Source: Nicotiana tabacum (taxonomy: Eukaryota > Streptophyta > Magnoliopsida > Solanales > Solanaceae). Taken from it: a stretch of 64,000 nt of DNA. The stretch lies in NCBI RefSeq assembly GCF_000715075.1, contig NC_134084.1, positions 4,156,501 through 4,220,500 on the forward strand, read 5' to 3'. Made by a program: the position numbers and the translations under genes. This document shows, piece after piece, positions 43,475 through 53,239 of the stretch. Each line of letters begins with the position of its first letter. Position 1 is the first letter of the stretch. Under the pieces are notes generated by a model. That model did not search any database. It saw only the letters and a program-made list of their open reading frames with translations, and had not been told where the DNA came from.

Positions 43475-46264
43475 TGTAGACACCGGATTTTTGACCCTCC
43501 CCGAGAATTTTCACATTTTTAGCGTGAATATGTGAAATTGGATCTAATATAGCTATTTTAACTATTTTACTTTATTTCGCCGCGAAAGAGAAAATTACAA
43601 AAATATATATATAAATTTTAGTTTATGTATTTCTCATAAATTTGAAAAAATACAAAAAAATTGTACTTTATTTTGGTACTTTATATAAATTCGAAAATTA
43701 CAAAAAAACATAATTCTATCAATGTTTTGTAGTCATTATAATTTTGAAAAAATACAAGAATATTACTTTATATTATATCTTTATATAAAAAACGAAAATT
43801 ACAAAAAATAGTTTTGTTAATATTTTTGTAGCTATTTTAATCTCGAAAAAATATTAAGAAAATAATAATATAGTTTTAAATAATTAGTCTTATTTTAGTA
43901 GCTATTTTACTTACATAGGATTGGTTGAACAACGTCGTGTTCTTAATCGAGTCCGGGCAAAAGAATAATATTTGGGTTTTAACTTACCCGCTTTTAGGCC
44001 TAATTTTCGGACCTAGCCCATAATAATCCGAGTCCACCACGCGTGGGGAACACGGACGGAACACGACACATGGGGAACCCCACCACGCGTGGGGGACATA
44101 AGCCTTGAACCCCACCACGCGTGGGGCTCATTTTTCTTGGCAAAAGGCTAATTAATACACGGACAAAGATTTTGAAATGGGGGGAATTTTGGAAAGATTT
44201 TTGGAGAGAGCACTGTTCGATCATCTTCTTCCTTTTCCTAAAGGAACCAACGAAAAACCCTACTGTGAAAAACAAAAACAAAAAAGGATTTGAAATTTTG
44301 GACTTGGAAGATTTTGAACAAAAGCACTGTTCGTTCATCTTCTCCAAGGAGGAGAAGAACAAAACCCTAACGCTCCCTCCATTGAAACCAGTCCGGATTC
44401 CTCCATCGTCACCATCGTTCCACCTCCATCAACAACCCCAAAACCACCGTCAACCTCCAGCTCCCCCCCCTCGTCGTCACTGTCCAACCAACGACCAAAC
44501 AACCAGCGAACACCACCACCCAAACACCAGCACCAAACAGACCACCAAACAGGCCCGTCGTCAACCACCATTGCCGCCCGCTGCAAGCTCCAGCTCCACC
44601 CAAACCGACGTGCTGCTGCATCGCCATAACCAGCCTCACCCTCCTCGTCAACTAAACCACCCACCAGCTGCCTTACGACCACCAAACAAAACCAGAAAAC
44701 CCAAACGCCATAACCACCAACCTTCGACGAAAAACCCAGTCGCACCACTCCGTCAACTACTCAAACGACCCCCCACAGCTGCTCCCCCACGTCCAAACCC
44801 ACCAGCAACCACCCTCGACCAGCTCTCTCTCCGTCCCACGACCACCGTCGCCCAGATCCCTCCACCTCGTCACCTTCTCCATCGTCTAAAACCACCTGAA
44901 GAGAAAGATCCTATCGTCTTCTTCTTCAACTGCCCAAACGACCCCTCCTGCTGCAGCTTCACGCACCAGGTGCTGCGCCGAAAAATACAGCAGCTACCAA
45001 ACAATCCCTGGTTGTTGACAGTTGGGTCCGAGCTTTCTATTTCCATCGAGGTCGTCTTTGGTTCGTCGAGGTCCGGTACGTCGAGGTGCTGTCCGAGGTT
45101 CCGTCGTTGTTCTTCGTTCAGAGAGGTCCGGCTTGAGTTCCGTCGGGATCGTGTTTGTCGTTCTGAGGTTGTCGAGGTTCAAAGGTTAGTAAACCTCAAG
45201 TATTAGATAAGGAAATGTTACGTTAAATGTTCGAAGATGCAATATAGAAAATCGTATGATAATTCTCTGCTCATGTTTTCACCGTATGCATTTTTGTTCA
45301 TCTTGCGTTGTGTTATTCTTGTTTATTTGATGTCATTTAATTAAGTTGGGCTAGTTGTTCTATGACACAAGTTTGACGTTAATTTGTTCGTGGTTCTTTG
45401 CTTAGTTCGTTCGGACAAAAATTAGCATTAGTACTTATTGTTACCACTTCCGAAACACCCATTCACTAGACTCATTTTATTAAATCTTGACAAGTTATGA
45501 GATTTTAGTTGTAAAGAAGCCGTAAGGTTTAGTATTGTTAAAGGCATGAAAATGGCATCCTTTTAAAATATAAAAATAAAAAATAAATAATAATAAAAAA
45601 AATAAAATAAAATGAGGCGAGCCTCGCCAAATAAAAGGGACAAATTGCGGGGCCCTCACAAAATATATGTATTAAATACTTAGATTCCGGGACGGGCCGT
45701 TTAGCAAATTTCACGGCCCTACCCCAAAATAATAATGCGCTAGTTGCTTTAGGCGCGCCTTTAATAATGTTATCTCCCTAAATTCGGGTGCACATTTATG
45801 TGACCCAAATCCAAATCTCAACCGAGTCGAGATATGTCAATAACCACGGGTGCATTGATGTAACGTGGTTCGAGATATGTTTTCACGACGTTGCAAGTCC
45901 TATAAAAATAACAGTGAATGATAAAAGCGGTTAAAAGATAAAATTGGCACATAAGTTCACATTTGTATAAAATCAGATAATCAAGCCGAATATAACAGTT
46001 GAGCGACCGTGCTAGAACCACGGAACTCGGGAATGCCTAACACCTTCTCCCAGGTTAACAGAATTCCTTATCTAGATTTCTGGTACGCAGACTGTAATAT
46101 GGAGTCATTCTTTTCCTCGATTCAGGATTAAAATTGGTGACTCGGGACACCCTAAATCTCCCAAGTGGCGACTCTGAAATAAACAAACCAATCCCGTTTC
46201 GATTGTCCTTTAATTAGAAAAACTCCCTTGCGCCCTCCCGGGTGCGGAAAAAGGAGGTGTGACA
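43475..46264 (+). repeat. 5' LTR of Ogre-A
   Basis: Starts TGTAGACACCGGATTTTTGA and ends GGAGGTGTGACA next to the PBS. It has an AT-rich U3 (43500-43920), three CCACGCGTGG palindromes (44037, 44083, 44115), a C-rich CCACC/ACC-rich stretch (44380-44960) with an accidental 361-codon frame, and a 3' part (45783-46264) almost identical to Ogre-B. Confidence 0.9.
44037..44124. promoter_or_regulatory. Three CCACGCGTGG palindromes in the Ogre-A LTR
   Basis: Perfect 10-bp palindromes at 44037-44046, 44083-44092 and 44115-44124, each in a CCCCACCACGCGTGGGG-like context. ACGCGT matches the CGCG box bound by CAMTA factors. In Ogre-B one copy is kept (53806-53815) and one became CCACGTGTGG, which contains a G-box CACGTG. 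A regulatory role is inferred. Confidence 0.5.
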
Positions 46265-46268
46265 GCTC

Positions 46269-46286
46269 TGGCGACTCTGTTGGGGA
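46269..46286 (+). other. Primer binding site of Ogre-A
   Basis: TGGCGACTCTGTTGGGGA begins four bases after the LTR. It matches the Ogre PBS TGGCGACTC(C/T)GCTGGGGA, described as complementary to tRNA-Arg. Confidence 0.8.
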
Positions 46287-47681
46287 TTTTATTTGACCCA
46301 GAACCACTGGTTCAGGGTTAAGAATTCGAGCTTAGAATAATTGTGATTATTTGGCTTTATTTATTATCTGATTTTTACGTGTTTGAGCCTAATGTGCTAA
46401 ATGCTGCTTTTACTGCTTTGATATTATTTGAACTGTACATATAAACTGTGCCGAAACCCCTCTCTTCTCTCTCTTGAGGAGTGCACGCTGGTCGTGGCTT
46501 CTTTCTGTTAGTGTCATATACCAAAATAGAACGAGGATTCGGAGGAGTTGCAAAATCGGATGGCCTTTTGGTTACCGGTACACAGCTCCCATCCTCGGCT
46601 CGAGTTGTCCGCTCGGGTAAGCCAGGTCTAGAACAAATACCCAGGTTATGAACTTAGTATAACAAAGCCACATGCCGGATCCCTAGTAGGAACGTTTATT
46701 TGCATCATGTGCATTTGACTTAGGGGACTCAATACAGGGGTTGGGTCCGTCTAGGACTAGCAACCTGATATGAAAAGACCATCCTGATGCATCCTATTTG
46801 TTTTCCGTGCATTTATTTTGTCTCACTGACCGGTGTTTGAATATTATGAATATTGTGAAATTGAAAAAAAAGAAATAGCGGTTAGGGAATTGATTGTTTA
46901 TTTTTGAAAAAAAACAATACCCAAATACTGTCAAAACTCTGCCGAAATTTTGAGAAAATGAAAAAATGTCTTATTAGTCTGTTTTATTAAAAGCAAAGGA
47001 AAAATAGAAGAAAAAAAGTCGTTGTTCTGTTTGTTTTTCAAAAAAAAAAATAGTTTGTCATGAAAATGAAAATGAAAAAGAGTCTTATTTTTAAAAAATA
47101 GTTTGTTTTGAAAGCGGTTTTATTATTTGTTGCAAATATATATATATATATATATATATATAATCCAAAAGTTTTTCTTTATTTCCAAAAATGTATATAT
47201 ATCTTTATTTATTGCAAAAATATTTGTCTTGCAAAGTCTAGAAAAGTTTTTTAGACTCCCAGTTTTCAAAACAAAAATCCAAAAATATTTTCCATTATTG
47301 ACTTCTTTAGAAAGTCTTTTTAATTATTAAAAAAAACGTATATATATAATAAAAAATAAAAAAAAATCCGAATTTATTTTCCTTCTTCTTTAAAAATTGA
47401 AAAGAAAATTCAAAATTCAAAAAAACATTTTTAGAAGCATTTCTTTTATTAAAGGTAAAATTCCGAAAAATATTTTCTTTTTCTTTAGAATAAAACAAAA
47501 AAAAACAAATGAAAATTCAGAAAAAATATTTTAGAAGTCTTTCTTTTAATCCAAAAAAAAATACTTCCTTTCTTCTTTTAAAGTAGTTCTTTCACAAATT
47601 CAAAAATAATAATAATAAAAAAAGAAAATAAAAAAAAAAAAGAAGTTAGTTCATTTACTTTATTCAAAACTGCCCGAACTA

Positions 47682-47721
47682 CGCAGGTTTGATTCTCACC
47701 GGATGTGAGATACGTAGGCAA
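47682..47721 (+). other. Hairpin motif, Ogre-A copy 1
   Basis: GAACTACGCAGGTTTGATTC then stem TCTCAC, loop CGGAT, stem GTGAGA, then TACGTAGGCAA. CTACG before and CGTAG after can pair as an outer helix. Confidence 0.75.
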
Positions 47722-48449
47722 CCCTCATCGGGTCCAACCCCACCTTTTGCTAAAATAGCCAAAAGTAAATAAATAAATGATAATAAAAAAAACATTCAAA
47801 TTTTTAATTCTGTCATAAATAAGTCAGGTAATGCTGTTTTGTCAAAACATAGCCGAATGTTCCCGAAAGGGACGCCGGAAGGCTGACTTTGCATAAACAG
47901 CCACCTTCAGGTCATTTTTAAGATTTGATCCAGTTGACCCACACAGCCTTAAAAATCTTCGTCCCCGAGACGCTGAAGGGCCGTGTTTGCAATACCAGGT
48001 TTTTATTATAATTTGAAAAAAAAACAAAGAGTCAGCGGTCAGGTGAATACCGTTTGAATTTTGTCATGATAAGCCGTGCCAGATTCGGCCGCGTCTTAAA
48101 CCGTTCTTGCCGAAATAGCCTTAGAGTATCTTTCAGTTGTCGAAAAATTATTTTCGTAAAAGAACGGACAGGTTTGTAAAGTGTCATAAAGTAATCCTCC
48201 CCGGCCTCAAAATTTATGTGAAATTTGGAAGGGGTCACATTTGCAAAAATAACCGTTTGGTTGCATTTGTCAAACGGGGAAAGGAAGCTGGCCTTTTTTG
48301 TTTTGAGTTTATAAATCTCTTGATTAGAATATATGGGTTGTTTGATTTTCGAGTTTGTAGGTCATCTTTAAACCTTTGAAACCCAGTTTGTTTTACTATG
48401 AAAATTGAAAAAAAAAGAGTATTTAGTATTGTTTATCTTTTATTGGTCC

Positions 48450-48495
48450 GAACTACGCAAGGTCTGATTCATGCGGGGTCATGATACGTAGGCAA
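48450..48495 (+). other. Hairpin motif, Ogre-A copy 2
   Basis: GAACTACGCAAGGTCTGATTC with stem TCATG (48469-48473) and CATGA (48480-48484), then TACGTAGGCAA. The stem differs from copy 1 but pairing is kept. Confidence 0.75.
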
Positions 48496-48750
48496 TCTCC
48501 ATACGATTCGACCACGAAAAAAAGCAAAATGAAAAAGCAAAAAAAGAGAATGAAAAAAAACGAAATGAAAAAATGAAAAAACGAAAAAATGAAAAATGAA
48601 AAAAAAAAACGGAAAAAATGATGAAAAAATATATATATTGATAATAATAAGGACTGACTGAGTCCATTCTAACATGTTCTGTTTTGAATTGTGAAAGAAA
48701 GTTAAGGTGGTCGGTTTGTGGTAAGCGGCCAACACAAGGTCCCAGGAAAA

Positions 48751-50331
48751 ATGACAACTGACGTCGAAGCTGGTACAAGTGCTCCAGAGACTCAGGGTCG
48801 GAGGGTTCAACAAGAGTCTACTATGGTTGAGGAAAATAAAATATTGAAACAGCAAATGACCGAAATGTGTCAAGCATGGGCCGGTGGTCAAGGACAACCT
48901 CGTCATGAGTCACAATTCGCAACACAACAAGAGCAGTACCACTCTCCTGAGTACCACTCGTACTCGTTTGATCTTCCTGCAAAGATTGAGAAGCCTGCCC
49001 GAAAGATGGTATAGGAAGAAATGACCCAAAGAGTGAAAAGCTTAGAACAATGGTTGAAAAACATGCAAGGGTTGGCAGGTCAAAAGAGTGTTGCCTTCAA
49101 AGATCTATGTATATTCCCCGATGTCCACTTGCCTCCTGGTTTCAAGACTCCCAAATTTGAAAAGTACGATGGACATGGAGATCCCATAGCCCACCTGAAA
49201 AGGTATTGCAATCAATTGAGAGGTGCGGGAAGAAGTGAAGAATTGTTGATGGCTTATTTTGTGGAAAGCCTTACGGGAGTAGCCTCCGAATGGTTTATGG
49301 ATCAAGACATGTCTCGCTGGTATGTCTGGGATGACATGGCACAGGCCTTTGTCAGACAGTTCCAATACAGCATCGACATTGCCCCGGACCGCATTTCCCT
49401 TTCAAACCTGAAGAAGAAACCAAGTGAAAGTTTCAGGGAATACGCCATCAAATGGAGAGAGCAAGCAGCTCGAGTTAAGCCACCCATGGATGACCACGAG
49501 CTAATTAATGTCTTCCTTCAAGCGCAAGAGCCAAATTACTTTCAAAACATGGTGTCCGCAGTTAGCAAAACCTTCTCGGAAGCAATCAAAATTAGAGAAA
49601 TGGTAGAGGATGGTCTTAGGACAGGCAAAATTATAAGTCAAGCAGTTTTTAAAGCCGCAACTCAGGTTGTCCAGGTTGAGTCTGATAATTTTAGCGACAC
49701 AAGTGAGAAAATTAAAGATATCATGATGACATCAGGGTCGAGAAGAGGTCCCAAGAGAACATCTTGAAGGTATGAGCAGCCTCCTCAGGTTTTCTATGGC
49801 TCCCCTGAGCAGTATTATCCACCCCAGGACCCTCAATACTCTGCCGCTCCACCTCAGTATGTTGTCCAGCCACCAAAACACCCCAGGAGGCGAGCACGAG
49901 CATCACAAAATCTCCAGAAGTCTCCACAAAATTTTCAGGTGCCCTATAACCCACAACCAAGCCAGTGGTATAAAGGGGAACAAAGGTTGAAAGATAATTT
50001 TACACCAATAGGAGAGTCCTATGAAAGCTTATTTGAGAAGTTAAAGAATCATGACATGATTGCACCTATTCCTCCAAATCGTGTGGACCCACGTGCAAGA
50101 AGCTTTGACCCTTCTAAAAGGTGCGAATACCATTCCAATGCCCATGGGCACAATGTGGAAAGCTGTCAGGATTTGAAAAGAGAAATAGAAAGAATGATCC
50201 AAGAAGGGCGGATTGTGATCAATAACAGTGACATGGAGCACTCGAACCCTATCGAGAACTTGTTGACAGAGGTTGATGATGTTGAAGCTGGTAATGGTCT
50301 TGGCAGTATTGATGCAAAGCTCAGTGGCTAA
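48751..50331 (+). pseudogene. gag: Ogre-A gag, two in-frame stops
   Basis: One continuous frame from ATG to TAA of 526 codons plus stop, broken by TAG at 49012-49014 and TGA at 49765-49767. Domains: an N-terminal part with a short coiled coil (about 30-50), a gag capsid-like domain (about 125-290: PPGFKTPKFEKYDGHGDP, YFVESLTGVASEWFMDQDMS, FRQFQY-type and KWREQAARVKPPMDDHEL), a Pro/Gln-rich linker, and a knuckle-like CEYHSNAHGHNVESC near residue 460. This is the Ogre-type gag. Ogre-B has Arg (CGA) where Ogre-A has TGA, a C-to-T change, and CAT where Ogre-A has the TAG. The frame is otherwise clean, so inactivation is recent. Gag alone could package RNA only with polymerase from a full Ogre. 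Confidence 0.9.
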
Positions 50332-52940
50332 GATGCCAGTTTTTTTTATGAAGTGGGAGGCCGCTCCATTCCTTGGTTAGCAAGAGAGACGCTGTTGGTG
50401 GCTTATTTTGTTGTCATTTCTGCTGTCCGGATTATTCTTAGGGTTATAATCCGAATACTGTCTTGTGTCAAACCTTCTTATCTTTCCATTTTGTCCTAGC
50501 AGTTTGTTTAAATTTTGTCCAGTTTGTGTTAGGATTTTATTTTGGTTTGTTTTGTTTTCTCAATCCATTCCACCGGTAGTCTAAAGCAAATCCGGTCTTT
50601 TATTATTTCCAGTCATCTCTTTGTTTAATACTTTTATCATTTCGTTCACTGCCGATTCTAGGGACATGACATGCGCACCCAGTTTAGGCCTAATCTTTAA
50701 AGTTAATCATAAAACCCCGGAAAGGCGATCAGACAATTTAAAGAAAATAAGGACGGTTTGAGATTATTCAGAGCTCGAGTCATGTGGAACTGGGGCAAGT
50801 TAAGCACAAAGAAAACCGTTAAAAGCAAGATTCGCCAAATCGGCATGAGGGTCGGTCATGATAATGAGAGTGTCGCCCAACGGTGCTTAGAAATGACAAA
50901 GGAAAAATAAAATGTTTAACATAATTGTCAAGCCCAACACCATCGGAAGAGACTATAAATCTATGCTCAATTGTGTTGTTTGCACTTGGCATGTTTTGAA
51001 GACTGGAATGACGAAGGCATTTTGTTCTGCTACCTAAACACTTTATCCTTCGTTACCCCTTTTGAGCCTTATTTATTTTCTTTCATACCCCTCGTTCGGA
51101 ATAAGTAGCAACGAAGAAAAAGAAAAAAGAAAGAAAACAACAAAACGAAAAAAAAGAAAAAAAAAAGAAAAAAAGAAAAGAAAAGAAAAATGATAACAAA
51201 GAAAGAAAGTCAAATGAAAAAAGAGGAATTGGGAACTACGTTTGACCTGATTCCTCAAAGAGGATACGTAGGCGTTTCACAGCTCGGTCATAGTTTTGAA
51301 AAATGAAAAAAAAAACAATTAAGATATCCCCAAGCAAGAAACTGGGGCAGAGGTTGCGTTCGTTGTAAATAAATCTAATTCCGAAGGTTGTAACTAATAA
51401 CCCAAAACTAATGCATTTTTTGAGCCTTTAATACCCTTTTTTTTCTAGCCCTATCCAAAAACCCACATTACGGTCCAAAGAAAGACCTTCTGATCAGTTT
51501 TCAAAAAATGCCAAGTCAGACAAATGAAGAGTCTTACCTGCGAACATAACATTCTGTTCCACAGCAGAAAGGACTCTAATCCCCAACAGAAAGAGTCGTA
51601 CCGGCAACACTCCAAATCCCCAGCTGGAAAGTGATACAAATGAGAGAGTCTTATCGGTGAAAACCTTCACAGGCACTATAAGGCGATGAAAGCTGAGAGA
51701 AAAGCCAAAATGAGAGAGACTTGATAGTGAAAACCCTTCGGGCACTACAAGTCGAATAAGATTGAGAATCAGATGGGGAATCGCCAATTGAAAATCTTGA
51801 AAGATGATTGACGGTAGAGGATAGGCCACAGGCGCATGTCATGACCATTAGAGTCAGTGTCTGCATTTGATAGGTTTTTATTTATAGTTTCTTTTGTTAA
51901 AGAGTCATTTTTCGTTGTCTTTATATTCTGTTCCCTTTTATCTTTTCCCTTTCATAGAAAAATTCCCCAATAGAGTCTGTCTGGTCAGAACAAGTATGAA
52001 ATGACTTCAAAATATGTCATCAGCTCTTCAAGATGAGATCTGACTAGTACATCCAAATGGTATAGTCAGCAAGGAACAAGCGCGAGGCCAGTGTCAATAA
52101 AGATATCCCCAGCAAAAGGGAATTGACAAAAGGATTGACGAGCGTCAAGAGGGATATCCTTGCCAAAACCAAGGTTATAAATCTCAAAAACAAGGCCCGT
52201 GAACAAAGCAAGGAGAGCAGTGAGCATGATTTGGCGAAATCCATACTAGACTAAAAGGTCGGGGAAATGCCAGTTTCCAAGCTATGCCACAAAAGAAGAG
52301 GGATATCCCCAGCAGGAAGGGATTATCCCCAGCACATAATATCATCCCCAGCAAGCCGTGGAACACAGCGCAATAAAGGAGAAAGGGAAAGTCATCCCAG
52401 TAGGAGTATCGCAACCAACCACCATGTTTTAAACTAACACATTTTGTTTGATTTGAAGCAGGTAATGGAAATGGAATTGATGCCAGAACTGCATGCCACA
52501 AGGGATATTATCGAACTGGGGCCGAAAATTTTCCTCCCATTTAGAAAATTTTCTGGAAGTCAGAGTACCCCCAGCTGATAACATTTTACCCCCAACAGGT
52601 AAGTAAATAATTCCCCAACAGTGTTATCCCTAGCAGTTGCGAGGAGTCCAACACAAGGTTGGAAAGTCAGTATCCTCAGCGGTTCCTTTCGGGGAAAGAC
52701 AAAACGACTCTCAAGGGAGGTAGTCTTCGAAGGAAGAAGCTATGCAAAAACAAAACAAAAAAAAAGAATAATAAAAAAAAGAATAATAAAAAAAAGAAAA
52801 AAAAAAGAATAATAAAAAAAGAATAAAAAAAAGAATAAAAAAAAAGAAGAATAAAAAGATAATAATGCCCATCTAATTAATCCCCAACAGTTTTGAGGGA
52901 ACACAGCACAGGTAAGTAAATAATTCAAAAAAAAGCGAAG
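50332..52940 (+). other. Ogre-A region behind gag, noncoding
   Basis: No pol. Its counterpart in Ogre-B (60338-62969) is collinear and similar. It has a third hairpin motif (51240-51274), a purine-rich run (51110-51200), and many short phrases with CCCCAGCA/CCCCAACAG (51590-52620). The GAATAATAAAAAAAA run lies at 52750-52860. Confidence 0.75.
51236..51274 (+). other. Hairpin motif, Ogre-A copy 3
   Basis: GAACTACGTTTGACCTGATTC with stem TCCTC (51252-51256), loop AAA, stem GAGGA (51260-51264), then TACGTAGGC. A third distinct stem sequence with full pairing. Confidence 0.75.
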
Positions 52941-53239
52941 GTTTCATTAATAGGAGACGCACTTCCTAGTTTGAAATCATTGGAATTCTACCCATAGGAG
53001 ATGCATTTCCTCCTAAGTTCGTTTTAGTTTCACCCATAGGAGATGCATTTCCTCCTAAGTTTAAGTTTTACCCATAGGAGACACATTTCCTCCTAAGTTT
53101 GTTTGAGTTTTACCCATAGGAGATGCATTTCCTCCTAAGTTTAGTTTTACCCATAGGAGATGCATTTCCTCCTAAGTTTAGTTTTACCCATAGGAGATGC
53201 ATTTCCTCCTAAGTTTGTTTTAGTTTCACCCATAGGAGA
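52941..53239. repeat. Ogre-A array of about 38-bp hairpin units, truncated
   Basis: About 7 units of CCCATAGGAGATGCATTTCC plus TCCTAAGTTT. TAGGAG and CTCCTA in each unit can pair around ATGCATTTC. The array stops inside a unit (CCCATAGGAGA) where the LTR of Ogre-B begins. Confidence 0.92.

Larger units (their letters stand above)
46287..48750 (+). other. Ogre-A leader (5' untranslated region)
   Basis: About 2.5 kb without an open frame of note; the extra ORF that full Ogre elements have before gag is not present. A very A/T-rich middle (46850-47650) includes a TA tract (47137-47162). Two copies of the GATTC-hairpin-GATACGTAGGC motif lie at 47691-47721 and 48466-48495. Confidence 0.7.
43475..53239 (+). 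mobile_element. Ogre-A: gag-only Ogre-type LTR retrotransposon, 3' part missing or displaced
   Basis: Has a 2.79-kb 5' LTR, a PBS TGGCGACTCTGTTGGGGA as in Ogre elements, a 2.5-kb leader, gag with two nonsense codons, a 2.6-kb noncoding 3' region and a hairpin-rich tandem array cut by the LTR of Ogre-B. No protease, RT, RNase H or integrase is present between gag and the array, so it is non-autonomous. It sits in the antisense gene of Tat-2; CAGAC (43470-43474) would be its left target site. Confidence 0.85.

Noticed and set aside
44121..45206. Protein-coding gene in the Ogre-A LTR
   Set aside because: Low-complexity Pro/His/Thr composition, inside an LTR, broken in the sister LTR.
45818..46021. 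Identical 67-codon minus frames in the two Ogre LTRs (also 55744-55947)
   Set aside because: Identity follows from recent LTR relatedness; no domain and no sign of coding constraint.
50332..53239. Hidden polymerase in Ogre-A behind gag
   Set aside because: Looked for YIDD, TDGS, HHCC and D-D-35-E motifs; none in any frame, and Ogre-B is collinear without them.
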